Made by a program: the position numbers and the translations under genes. Of a stretch of 64,000 bases of DNA, positions 1 to 8,318 are shown in pieces. Under the pieces are notes generated by a model, which worked only from the letters and a program-made list of their open reading frames with translations, had not been told where the DNA came from and made no database searches. Source of the DNA: DASVLX01 sp036384655 (GTDB lineage Bacteria > Actinomycetota > Actinomycetes > Mycobacteriales > Pseudonocardiaceae); contig DASVLX010000297.1 of assembly GCA_036384655.1 (NCBI GenBank), positions 23,090-87,089 on the forward strand, written 5' to 3'. Positions within the stretch are counted from its first letter, which is position 1. Every line of letters starts with the position of its first letter.

Positions 1-1
1 C

Positions 2-2725
2 GAGCCGTTCCTGGAATGGGCGGCGCGGCCGGCCGATCCGGCCCAGCGGGCCGCCGGCAGCACCACCTGGGCGATGGCCGTCTGGCAGGCCCGCGCCGAT
101 CTCCAGCAGGCCTACCCCGAACCGCTGGGCGCCGATGCCGAGGGATACCGCGCCTGGTGTGCGTCCTCCGGCCTGGCCGAGGGAGAGTTGCATCCGCGCG
201 CGGTGCCCGGCCCGCCGCCCAGTCGTGCCGTCCCGGTGTCCGACGAACCCGGTATCAACCTGCTCGGCTACCTCAGCGCCGAACTCGGCGTCGGTGAGAT
301 GGGCCGGATCGCGCGTGACGCCGCCACCCTGGCCGGTCTGCCGGTGGCAACGGTCGTCGAGGAGAACATGGTGGCGAACCGGACCGAACATCCGGTGCCC
401 GTCGCGCGGAACCTGCCGCCGAAGTTCCCGATCACGCTGCTGTGCGTGAACGCCGACATGACCGAGCCGACCGTCGGATTGTATCCGGAGCTGATCAACG
501 ACCGGTACGTGATCGGCCTGTGGTCCTGGGAGCTGTCGGTGTTCCCGGAGTGGATGCACGCGGCCTTCGCGCACGTCGACGAGGTGTGGACGATCAGCGA
601 GTTCTGCCGGGCCGCGATCGCCGCCGAGGCTCCGGTGCCGGTGCGGACGTTCCCGGTTCCGGTCCGCGACCCGTACGCCGCCACCGGCCGGCCGGAGGTG
701 CGGCGGGAACCGGGGCGGCCCACCACGTTCCTGTTCGCGTTCGACTACAACAGCCTGTTCGAACGGAAGAACCCACTCGCGGCGGTCCGGGCCTTCCTCG
801 CCGCGTTCGGTGATCGGACCGACGTCAGGCTGGTCATCAAGTCGATCAATGGCGAGGATCATCCGGCCGACCGCGAACGTTTGCGGCTCGCGGTATCCGG
901 AGACGCCCGGATCGAGTTGATCGAGCGGTACCTCAGCAACACCGAGATCGGCGAGCTGTTCGGGTCCGCCGACTGTTACGTGTCGCTGCACCGCAGCGAG
1001 GGCTTCGGTCTCACGGTGGCCGAGGCCATGTCGCGCGGCCTGCCGGTGATCGCGACCGACTACGGCGGCAGCGCCGCGGTGCTGACCGGCGAAACAGGCT
1101 GGCCGATCGGCTACACGCTGATCCCGGTGGGACCGGGCAGTTATCCGTATCCGCCGGGCGCCGAATGGGCCGACCCCGATCTGGACGCCGCCGCGGCCGC
1201 GATGCGGGCGGTGGCCGACGACCCGGTGGCCGCGCGGGAGCGTGGCGAGGCCGCTCGTCGGCATGTGCTGGCCACGCGCTCGTTCGCCGCCGCCGGTGAA
1301 TGGGTGGCTCGTCAGGTCGCGCAGGCCCGCCAGGCCTGGCAGCGCCCCCGAATGAAAGCGCCGCGGGATGATCCCGCGGACCCGCGTCGGGCCCTGAGCA
1401 CCGCCCGCGAGGCGCTGCTCTGGCGGCCGGACGTGCATGCGCCGAGCAGGCTGCCGTTCGCGTCGGCACTGCGCGGCGCCGTGCTGCGGGCCATCGACCA
1501 CTACGACTTTCACCAGCGAACAGTGCTCGGCGCGGTGGTGGACTCGGTCGAGGATGGCATCGGGCGGCTGTACGGCACGATCGGCGAGGTCCAGCGGCAA
1601 CAGGACGAGTCGGCCGCGGACATCCGTGCGTCCGAGGCCGAGGCCCTCACCCAGGAACGGGCGGTGGCCGCGTTGACGGCCAGGTTGGACGACCTGGAGA
1701 CGAGGCTCGCCGCGCACACCGCCGAGGGCGACCGGATGGCCGCGCGGTTGGACGATCAACAGGACCGGATCACCGGTCTGCGCAACGAAACCCAACGGAT
1801 CGGGGCGCGCGCCGAGGAGACCGCACGGCGGGCTCGGGCACTGGATGTGGCGGTGATCGGACACCACGAGCGGTTGGCCGCGCCGCCGGCCGCCGGCCGC
1901 ACCGCGCTGGTGCCCTCGGATGTGGGCATGCTCGGGCTGCCCGCCGATGACCGGGTTGTGTTGCCCTGGCTGCGTTACTACGCGTGCTGGGAGCCGGAGG
2001 AGTCGCAACTGGTCGACCATCTACTCGCGCCCGGCGACGGGTTCGTGGACATCGGCGCGCATGTTGGCTACTTCACGCTGCGGGCACTGCGGCGCGTTGG
2101 CCCGTCCGGCGCGGTTTTCGCCGTGGAGCCCTGGGCGCCCGCCCGGGAATTGTTGTCCTACAACGTTCGTGCGAACCTGTCGGACGACCTGGGCAAGGCA
2201 CTGACCGTGGTGCCGGCGGCCGCCTGGGACGCGGCGGAGGGGCTGCGGCTGCGCGCCGTCGAGCCGGGCAACAGCGGTGATCACCGGGTGAGCGTCGCCG
2301 GCCAGGGCGAGCTGGTGGACGGCGTCCGGTTGGACGAACTCGCGCCGCTGCGGGAGCGGCGGATCCGGATGGTCAAATGCGACGCCCAGGGTCAGGACCA
2401 TCGCGCACTGGCCGGGTTGGCGGCGGTGTTGCGCAGGGACCGGCCGCATGTGTTGTGCGAGTTCTGGCCGGCCGCGATCACGGCCAGCGGTGGTGATCCC
2501 GTTGCGGTGCTCCGGCGGTACCGCGGGTGGCACTACGACCTGCTGCCGGTCACCGAATCGCTGGTCCGCGACGTACAGGCCGGACGACCGGTCGAGGCTC
2601 CTGACGGCGAAGACTGGGAACTGGTTCGCGGCGCCGAGCGCGAGTCGACCGGGTTCCTGACGCTGTGGCTGCGTCCTAACGAGAATGCCGCCGACAACTC
2701 CGGGGAGGCTGACAGCGGGGAGTAA
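2..2725 (+). CDS. Glycosyltransferase / coiled-coil / FkbM methyltransferase fusion (5' partial)
   Basis: The frame is open to the left edge, so the true start lies outside the window and about 907 residues are visible. The first part is a GT-B glycosyltransferase with the GT4-type signature EGFGLTVAEAM..GLPVIAT near residue 335. A charged helical coiled coil follows at about residues 515-620. A C-terminal FkbM-type SAM methyltransferase starts near residue 640 with the SAM loop DIGAHVGYFT at about 683. Such fusions usually build and cap surface glycans: the transferase adds a sugar, the coiled coil spaces or oligomerises the enzyme, and the methyltransferase O-methylates a sugar. Acceptor and donor cannot be read from the sequence. 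Two acyltransferases follow in the same direction, which fits surface polysaccharide modification. Confidence 0.85.
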   Translation, partial: EPFLEWAARPADPAQRAAGSTTWAMAVWQARADLQQAYPEPLGADAEGYRAWCASSGLAEGELHPRAVPGPPPSRAVPVSDEPGINLLGYLSAELGVGEMGRIARDAATLAGLPVATVVEENMVANRTEHPVPVARNLPPKFPITLLCVNADMTEPTVGLYPELINDRYVIGLWSWELSVFPEWMHAAFAHVDEVWTISEFCRAAIAAEAPVPVRTFPVPVRDPYAATGRPEVRREPGRPTTFLFAFDYNSLFERKNPLAAVRAFLAAFGDRTDVRLVIKSINGEDHPADRERLRLAVSGDARIELIERYLSNTEIGELFGSADCYVSLHRSEGFGLTVAEAMSRGLPVIATDYGGSAAVLTGETGWPIGYTLIPVGPGSYPYPPGAEWADPDLDAAAAAMRAVADDPVAARERGEAARRHVLATRSFAAAGEWVARQVAQARQAWQRPRMKAPRDDPADPRRALSTAREALLWRPDVHAPSRLPFASALRGAVLRAIDHYDFHQRTVLGAVVDSVEDGIGRLYGTIGEVQRQQDESAADIRASEAEALTQERAVAALTARLDDLETRLAAHTAEGDRMAARLDDQQDRITGLRNETQRIGARAEETARRARALDVAVIGHHERLAAPPAAGRTALVPSDVGMLGLPADDRVVLPWLRYYACWEPEESQLVDHLLAPGDGFVDIGAHVGYFTLRALRRVGPSGAVFAVEPWAPARELLSYNVRANLSDDLGKALTVVPAAAWDAAEGLRLRAVEPGNSGDHRVSVAGQGELVDGVRLDELAPLRERRIRMVKCDAQGQDHRALAGLAAVLRRDRPHVLCEFWPAAITASGGDPVAVLRRYRGWHYDLLPVTESLVRDVQAGRPVEAPDGEDWELVRGAERESTGFLTLWLRPNENAADNSGEADSGE

Positions 2726-2895
2726 TTAGCCACCAAGACTTGGGTAGCCGCGCCGGCGCCCGTTAAAGTCAGCGGTTGACTCGACAGCGCCGGACTGGGG
2801 CGCGCTGCGAGAGTGGAGGGAGGGGAGCCGCCACGAGCACCGACATCACCGCGTCCAAGAAGTGTGCCGCGACGGCACCTCCCGCCGAGGTCACC

Positions 2896-4158
2896 ATGGA
2901 GATACCACTCGTGATCTCCGGCGTGATCCCGGTCGAGAGCCCTGTCTCGACTCCGACCGAGACAGCTCAGACCTCGGCTCACACCTTGCCTCGCACCTCA
3001 GCCCAGGCCTCCGCGCGAACCTCGGCGCAAACCTCGGACGAAATCGGCATCGACGACCCCGCCGAGATCACGGCCGTGCTACCGCCGGTGCGCGAGCGGC
3101 CCAGGCGGTTCGTGTTCCTGGATGTGTTACGCGCGTCCGCCGTGTGTCTGGTGGTGTACAGCCACCTGGTCGGCGTGTGGCTGGACGATCACCATGTCCG
3201 ATCCGCGACAGAAGGCATCGTCACCGCGTTCGTGGAACATCCGCTGTTACTCGCCCAGCACCTCGGCAATCTCGGCGTGGTGCTGTTCTTCCTGGTCAGC
3301 GGTTTCGTTGTGACACACACCGGACTGACCGAGGGTTTCCGGGAATTCGCGGTGAAGCGGCTGCTGCGGATCTACCCGATGTTGGTCGTGGCGGTCCTGA
3401 TCGCCGGTGGCCTGTTCGCGGCGGGCCTGCATCCGTTGACGACCGGCCAGCCGACCACGGTCACCCCGATGACCCTGCTCACCAACGCGACACTGGCCAA
3501 CTACGTCACGGTGCCCGAGGTGGTGCTGCTCGCGGTCGGTTGGTCGTTGATCGTCGAGATGCTGTTCTACCTGCTGCTGCTGGTGATCCTGCCGGTTCTG
3601 CGGTGGCAGGCCTGGCTGGGCATCGTGGTGGAACTGGCGGTGATCGCGGCCGTGTTGGGCACCGCGCACGAAGCCGGCCAGTCGTATTTCCTGCTGGCGG
3701 TGAGCATGTCGTACCTGCCGGCGCTGGTGATCGGGCAGGTCGCGTGGGCCATGTGGAGTCGTCGGGTGCCCCGGTGGGCGGGGGTGATCTTCGGCGCGAT
3801 CGCGTGGATGATGTACCTGTGGGCCGGTGCGAATGACATGGGCAGGCTGGACGGCGCGTATGACCACACCCTCGCGCTCGGGCTCGGTGTATTCGTGGTA
3901 GGGCTTTTGGCCGAACGCAGACTACGGCCCAATTCCTGGGTCAGCTATCTCGCCGAGCGTAGTTATTCGCTTTATCTGCTGCACGGTCTGCTCGGTTTCG
4001 CCCTGATGGATCTGCTGTATCCGAGGGCACCCTTTCTGGTGGTGCTGCTGGCCGGGATCGCGGCCACCGGACTGGCGGCCGAGGGGGCATACCGCTGGGT
4101 GGAACGCCCGTGCATGCGGTTCGCTCGCTTTCTGGGCCGGCGTTGGAGTCCGCGATGA
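2896..4158 (+). CDS. Acyltransferase family 3 membrane protein (first of a tandem pair)
   Basis: Polytopic membrane protein of the OafA-like acyltransferase 3 family (about 420 aa from the ATG at 2896). After a long Thr/Ser/Ala/Pro-rich cytoplasmic leader, the family N-terminal motif is visible as FLDVLRASAVCLVVYSHL, carrying the conserved helix-1 histidine, and about ten hydrophobic helices follow. Members O-acylate glycans, antibiotics or lipids using a cytoplasmic acyl donor. The start is uncertain: the frame is open back to a TTG at 2776 and a strong purine run (ggagggagggga) lies at about 2815-2828 without an ATG or GTG behind it. ATG 2896 has gaggt nine bases upstream. The stop overlaps the next start (ATGA), so the pair is co-translated. 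Confidence 0.85.
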   Translation: MEIPLVISGVIPVESPVSTPTETAQTSAHTLPRTSAQASARTSAQTSDEIGIDDPAEITAVLPPVRERPRRFVFLDVLRASAVCLVVYSHLVGVWLDDHHVRSATEGIVTAFVEHPLLLAQHLGNLGVVLFFLVSGFVVTHTGLTEGFREFAVKRLLRIYPMLVVAVLIAGGLFAAGLHPLTTGQPTTVTPMTLLTNATLANYVTVPEVVLLAVGWSLIVEMLFYLLLLVILPVLRWQAWLGIVVELAVIAAVLGTAHEAGQSYFLLAVSMSYLPALVIGQVAWAMWSRRVPRWAGVIFGAIAWMMYLWAGANDMGRLDGAYDHTLALGLGVFVVGLLAERRLRPNSWVSYLAERSYSLYLLHGLLGFALMDLLYPRAPFLVVLLAGIAATGLAAEGAYRWVERPCMRFARFLGRRWSPR

Positions 4159-5384
4159 GCCCGAGGACCAGCGGACAGATCAACGGAAAGCAGCCAACCG
4201 CGGGACGTGGCGGTCGGATCGTGTTCGTCGACATCGGCCGGGGCATTGGCGCGCTGTTGGTGGTGTACAGCCATATCACGGTGTTGTGGGGAACCTGGGA
4301 GCACCACATCTCACTGCCCATTCTGAACATGATCGACTCGGTGACCCGCTATCCGCTGGGACTGACCGAACAGGGCATCGGCCAGATCGCCGTGCCGTTC
4401 TTCTTTCTGGTCAGCGGGTTCGTGGTGACGCCTATCGCGCTGCATGACGGGCATACCCGGTTCTTCATCAAGCGGGTCACCCGGGTGTATCCCACGATGG
4501 CGGTCGCGGTGGGGATAGCCGCCCTGATGTTCGTGCTGGGCCAGCATCCGTTGCACAATTCTGGGCTGCCCGTGGTCAACATGTCGACGGTGCTGGCCAA
4601 TATCGCGATGACGAACTATTTCACGGTGCCGCAGAACGTCATGGTCCTCGCCGCCTGGACACTGGTGGTCGAGGTGTTGTACTACCTGCTGCTCCTGCTG
4701 ATCATGCCGCTGCTGCGCCGGGTGACCTGGTACGCGATCTGCGTGGAACTGACCGTGGTCGCGCTGATCGTGATCATGAACCGGGCGTTCGGCCCGAACT
4801 TCTTCCTGTTCGCGGTGTCCGTTTCGTTCCTGCCGATCATCCTCATCGGACAGATTATCTGGGCGGCGCACGCCAGGCGGATTCCGGTGTGGGCGGCCGT
4901 TGTTTTCACGGTGCTGGCCTGGGCGATCTTCGTGACCGCCGACATGTTGCACATGGGCCGGATCAACGATTCCTACGATCTCGCGCTCGGGTACGCGCTG
5001 TTGTTGTTCTGCGCCGGGCTGCTGGCCGAACCGAAGCTGCGGACCCTTCGCTGGGCGGCCTACCTGTCCGAGCGCAGCTACTCGATCTACCTGCTGCACG
5101 GCGTCATACTGTTCCCGTTCCTGGACCAACTATCCCGGTTCATGCCGGTGCTGGTCGCGTTGCCGGTGGGGCTGCTCGCGACACTGGCCGTGGTGGAGGT
5201 GACCTACCGGCTGGTGGAGCACCCCAGTCATCGGTTGGGCTCGCTGCTGGCCCGGAAGATTCCCCGACGCCGGCCGCATGTCGTCGAGACCCCGGTGGTG
5301 CCCGTCATCGAGGTCCCCGTGCCGTCGGACAATGAGCAGACCGTCAGCATCGCCGCCGTCGAGTCCTTCCCGCGGGCCGGCTGA
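4155..5384 (+). CDS. Acyltransferase family 3 membrane protein (second of a tandem pair)
   Basis: About 409 aa and clearly a paralogue of the preceding gene. The same family start motif is visible (FVDIGRGIGALLVVYSHI), as are the matched internal segments LFYLLLLVI / LYYLLLLLI and ERSYSLYLLHG / ERSYSIYLLHG. Expected function is O-acylation of a cell-surface glycan or lipid. The ATG at 4155 overlaps the previous stop by the ATGA arrangement. The C-terminus is a soluble Pro/Val-rich tail. The two copies have diverged over most of their length, so they probably acylate different positions or acceptors. The gene ends three bases before the convergent gene's stop. Confidence 0.87.
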   Translation: MSPRTSGQINGKQPTAGRGGRIVFVDIGRGIGALLVVYSHITVLWGTWEHHISLPILNMIDSVTRYPLGLTEQGIGQIAVPFFFLVSGFVVTPIALHDGHTRFFIKRVTRVYPTMAVAVGIAALMFVLGQHPLHNSGLPVVNMSTVLANIAMTNYFTVPQNVMVLAAWTLVVEVLYYLLLLLIMPLLRRVTWYAICVELTVVALIVIMNRAFGPNFFLFAVSVSFLPIILIGQIIWAAHARRIPVWAAVVFTVLAWAIFVTADMLHMGRINDSYDLALGYALLLFCAGLLAEPKLRTLRWAAYLSERSYSIYLLHGVILFPFLDQLSRFMPVLVALPVGLLATLAVVEVTYRLVEHPSHRLGSLLARKIPRRRPHVVETPVVPVIEVPVPSDNEQTVSIAAVESFPRAG

Positions 5385-5387
5385 CCG

Positions 5388-6317
5388 TCAGTCGGGCTGG
5401 AGCACGGCCGCCATCCGCGTGCTGAGCGCGGCGAAGTCGTTACCGACCGGAGCGCTCGGCGCGCCGGTCGGGGCCGACACGCTGATCACCACCGTCCACC
5501 GTCCCGAGTCATAGAGACCTCGCATGACCAACTGGTCGGGAAGGGTGGCGCCGACGACCAGAACCGTCGGCGGCACGCCGTAAACGCGTTCCGGGGTCAG
5601 GCCCAGCGCACGCTGGTAGTTCCGCACCCGGGCGAGCGTGCCGGCCGGATCGACGGTCGGAATGGCCACCACGGCGATGTTCTCCTGGCCGTTCACGCTC
5701 GATGTGATCACGACCTGCTCGCTGCCGGCGCCGATGAGCGCCTCGGAGTCGGCCGAGGAACAGATACCCAGCGGCACGGCGTTCGCGGTCGGCACCGCGC
5801 CGTCGACGACCGCGGTGCCGGGCAGCGCGGGCAACCGACCGAGCACGTCGGCCACCGCGGGCGGCTCATCGGAGCCCGGCGCGGGCTCGCCGGTGATCGT
5901 GCGGTGCTGGCCACCGAACCATCCGGCGGCCGCCGCGGCGAGCAGCACGACGACGACCAACAGCGCGACGACCAACAGCGCGACGACCAACACGACCACC
6001 GGCGATCGCGCGAAGCGTCGTCCAACCGGTGGCATCGCGGATGCCGGTGATTCGGGTGGTGCCTCGGGTGGAAGCGGTGCTGGTGACGGAGACGCCGCAG
6101 GAGGCGGTGCTGGTGACTGAAACGGCGCGGGAGGTGGCTGCGCCGGCACGGGCTCGGATGGTGCTGGTGCCGCGGCGGATCGCCGAGCGGCCGGCGGGCG
6201 TGAATCCGAGGCCGCCTCCGCGAGAACGTCGTCCACCCGCCGCCGATGTTCGTCAGGGTTGATGCGACCGCTCGCCAGATCGGCATCGAGCCGCCGAAGA
6301 TCCTCCTGCCACGTCAT
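5388..6317 (-). CDS. Single-pass membrane protein with N-terminal SHOCT-like segment, unknown function
   Basis: 309 aa from the ATG at 6317. The N-terminus (MTWQEDLRRLDADLASGRI, then NPDEHRRRVDDVL) is a short helical motif common at the head of actinobacterial membrane proteins. A Pro/Ala-rich linker follows, then a very hydrophobic helix at about residues 130-155 (VVVLVVALLVVALLVVVVLL) and an extracellular domain of about 150 residues. The domain is anchored outside the membrane with little charge and one visible Cys. An upstream extension of the frame is possible, but the MTWQ start matches the family's usual beginning. The transmembrane segment is encoded by a 15-base tandem repeat. The role is unknown. 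Confidence 0.7.
   Translation of the reverse strand: MTWQEDLRRLDADLASGRINPDEHRRRVDDVLAEAASDSRPPAARRSAAAPAPSEPVPAQPPPAPFQSPAPPPAASPSPAPLPPEAPPESPASAMPPVGRRFARSPVVVLVVALLVVALLVVVVLLAAAAAGWFGGQHRTITGEPAPGSDEPPAVADVLGRLPALPGTAVVDGAVPTANAVPLGICSSADSEALIGAGSEQVVITSSVNGQENIAVVAIPTVDPAGTLARVRNYQRALGLTPERVYGVPPTVLVVGATLPDQLVMRGLYDSGRWTVVISVSAPTGAPSAPVGNDFAALSTRMAAVLQPD
5952..5992 (-). repeat. 15-base tandem repeat coding for a transmembrane helix
   Basis: GACGACCAACAGCGC occurs at 5952-5966 and 5967-5981, and a partial third copy follows. On the minus strand it encodes the VVALL pentads of the single membrane helix. Confidence 0.9.
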
Positions 6318-6406
6318 GCTCGGCAGCTCACAGTCGACGTCGCGGTATCTCCTTACGCACGTCTTACAGCACGGGACCTCGTCGTGGTGCGCCGTACAGT
6401 GGACCC

Positions 6407-7069
6407 ATGGCATGGTTCGGACGGGATTCCGCGACGATGGTAAGTCCCTCGGACGCCCTTCCAGGACGCTCCGAGCCCCTCTCCATATCCGAACACCACG
6501 CGGTGTTCCCGGATCGGCGAATCGTCCCACCCTTCCCGGCGGGGCTGCGCACCGCGGTATTCGCGATGGGCTGCTTCTGGGGTGCCGAACAGCGGTTCTG
6601 GCAGACGACCGGGGTGTGGTCGACGGCGGTCGGCTATGCCGGCGGCCACACGCCGAACCCGACGTACCAGGAGGTCTGCACCGGCCAGACCGGGCACGCC
6701 GAATCCGTCCTGGCGGTGTTCGACCCGACGGTGATCTCGTATTCGGCGCTGCTGAAGGTGTTCTGGGAGAACCACGATCCGACGCAGGGCATGCGGCAGG
6801 GCGCCGACGCCGGAACGCAGTACCGATCCGCCATCTTCTGGGCGGACGAGGAACAGCGGGTCGCAGCCGACGCCAGCGTGGGCCCGTTCCAGGCCGAGCT
6901 GAATCGTGCCGGATACGGCACGATCACGACGGAACTGGCTCCGCTCAAGGCGTTCTACTACGCCGAGGACTACCACCAGCAGTATCTGTACAAGAACCCC
7001 GACGGCTACTGCGGTCTCGGCGGCACCGGGGTGTCCTGCCCGGTCGGCCTGTACACCGGTAAGGCGTAA
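6407..7069 (+). CDS. msrA: Peptide-methionine (S)-S-oxide reductase MsrA
   Basis: 220 aa. MsrA reduces Met-(S)-sulfoxide in proteins and free Met, repairing oxidative damage in the cytoplasm. The catalytic motif GCFWGAEQRFW is near residue 50, with the expected AVGYAGG, NPTYQEVCTGQTGHAE and DPTQGMRQGADAGTQYRS family blocks behind it. A C-terminal Cys in GYCGLGGTGVSCPVG may act as the resolving residue. The ATG at 6407 is preceded by a possible -10 hexamer TACAGT (6395-6400), suggesting a leaderless transcript. The gene stands alone, divergent from the membrane protein on its left. Confidence 0.95.
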   Translation: MAWFGRDSATMVSPSDALPGRSEPLSISEHHAVFPDRRIVPPFPAGLRTAVFAMGCFWGAEQRFWQTTGVWSTAVGYAGGHTPNPTYQEVCTGQTGHAESVLAVFDPTVISYSALLKVFWENHDPTQGMRQGADAGTQYRSAIFWADEEQRVAADASVGPFQAELNRAGYGTITTELAPLKAFYYAEDYHQQYLYKNPDGYCGLGGTGVSCPVGLYTGKA

Positions 7070-7088
7070 CCCAAACCGGGCCGCGATT

Positions 7089-7319
7089 TCAGCCCTGGAT
7101 CTCGCTGGCCGCCTCGGCGAGCCACTCGGCCACGTCGGCCGGTGTCGCGTCGGCCGGCCAGCGATGATTGGTGATGTCTGTCGACACGGCCGAGAGCACC
7201 TCGGCCGTGAGTCGTCTGACCAGGTCGATCGAGGTCTGTTCGGCCGCGCCGGTGAGGTGGCGGACCAGGCCGACCCGGGCCTGGAACGTGGTGATCGTGC
7301 CCTGCCTCGGTCGGGTCAT
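7089..7319 (-). CDS. Small conserved-looking protein of unknown function
   Basis: 76 aa, basic at the N-terminus and acidic and helical at the C-terminus (PADATPADVAEWLAEAASEI). No domain is recognised. It is supported by its frame filling the gap between msrA and the next small gene, by an ATG start and by normal high-GC third positions. It has no signal peptide or membrane helix. It could be a small regulatory or structural protein; the possibility of a chance frame remains. Confidence 0.5.
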   Translation of the reverse strand: MTRPRQGTITTFQARVGLVRHLTGAAEQTSIDLVRRLTAEVLSAVSTDITNHRWPADATPADVAEWLAEAASEIQG

Positions 7320-7337
7320 ACGGCCAGTATCGATTGG

Positions 7338-7514
7338 CTAGCGGTTCCGCGCTCCGCAATGTGGACACGGATCCTGTTTGGGTGAATGCCCGCAATGCGG
7401 GCAGTTCGACGTGTCCTTGCGTCGTTTGGTCATCGGTTCACAAACGAATGTCACTGTCGGCCCTTCGATGAGGATCTCGTACCGAAACAGGACACGGCCA
7501 TGCCACGGTGTCAT
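7338..7514 (-). CDS. Small double zinc-ribbon protein (tentative)
   Basis: 58 aa from the ATG at 7514, and 85 aa if the upstream GTG at 7595 is used. The C-terminal 25 residues hold two CPHCG knuckles spaced by nine residues (CPHCGHSPKQDPCPHCG), a typical four-cysteine zinc ribbon. The N-terminal half is beta-like (VLFRYEILIEGPTVTF). No family is recognised. The clean zinc-ribbon pattern argues against a shadow frame, but no clear ribosome binding site is seen for either start. It lies between a small unknown gene and tRNA-Gly, all on the minus strand. Confidence 0.42.
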   Translation of the reverse strand: MTPWHGRVLFRYEILIEGPTVTFVCEPMTKRRKDTSNCPHCGHSPKQDPCPHCGARNR

Positions 7515-7604
7515 GCCGGTTATGTTCGGTGCGCGACCAGGAGACCACACCGTGCCACGCGACGCACCTCTTGCGGCGTCACCGAAAAAGGTCAATCAAG
7601 GAAC

Positions 7605-7680
7605 TGGAGCGGACGACGGGACTCGAACCCGCGACCCTCACCTTGGCAAGGTGATGCGCTACCAACTGCGCTACATCCGC
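7605..7680 (-). tRNA. tRNA-Gly (GCC)
   Basis: Read on the minus strand, a 76-base cloverleaf begins at 7680. The acceptor GCGGATG pairs with CGTCCGC, the T-loop contains GGGTTCGAGTCCC, and the anticodon GCC sits at 7647-7645. The discriminator is T and the 3' CCA is encoded (7607-7605). All stems form without bulges. Confidence 0.97.
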
Positions 7681-7736
7681 ATGTCCGGTCGGATGCCCAG
7701 CATCCGCATCGGATTACGTCATGGTAGCCGATCGTG

Positions 7737-8141
7737 TCAGGGTGTGGCGATGGAGGCGCCCCTCGGACCGGCCGCGCGGCTGAACAATCGATCGATCTCC
7801 GCGATCCGGGTGGCCGGCATCCGCCACTCCCACAGTGGTCGCACCCGCTCGACGATGTCCGGGCCCAGCCAGGCGGCGATGTCCTCGCGCAGCTCCCACT
7901 CGTCGAAGACCAGCTCGTAGAAGCTCACGATGGCGGCGTTGGCGAGGAACTGGCCCGGCTGGTCGAAGCACCAGCGGACGAACCCATAGATGCGGGTCAG
8001 CGAGTCCTGGTCACGGGTCCGATGCGCCTCCCAGACCAGGGGCAGCAGCTCGCCGAGGAAGACATGGCAGGACCAGTCGTCGTCAAAGGCCGGCTTCAGC
8101 GCGGGCAGCAACTCGGCTGCTTTGCTCTTCCACTCGGCCAC
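7737..8141 (-). CDS. Conserved hypothetical protein, all-helical, about 134 aa
   Basis: 134 aa, soluble and helical, rich in Trp and acidic residues (FDDDWSCHVFLGELLPLVWEA, LWEWRMPATRIAEIDRLF). It has an ATG start at 8141 and typical codon use. No catalytic motif or signal peptide is visible. Its size and composition resemble the small tail-fibre-like or immunity-type orphan families often scattered in actinomycetes, but I cannot assign it to one. It lies alone between tRNA-Gly and the divergent sigma-factor gene. Confidence 0.7.
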   Translation of the reverse strand: MAEWKSKAAELLPALKPAFDDDWSCHVFLGELLPLVWEAHRTRDQDSLTRIYGFVRWCFDQPGQFLANAAIVSFYELVFDEWELREDIAAWLGPDIVERVRPLWEWRMPATRIAEIDRLFSRAAGPRGASIATP

Positions 8142-8318
8142 CGTTCAGACAGTACCCAGGTCAACGTGGGTTCTTGTGGCGTGCCACTGTTCGACGCCGG
8201 TCCGTGACATCTTCGATACAGAAGGTCACTAATCGTGATGGACAGTCCCCGATTCGGAGTCGGTTGTGGCATGGTTCAAGAGATCCGCTGACGCGCGTCT
8301 GACGGGGGCGAGACAACG

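Noticed and set aside
7089..7319. Small gene as an antitoxin
   Set aside because: No partner toxin gene or DNA-binding motif is adjacent.
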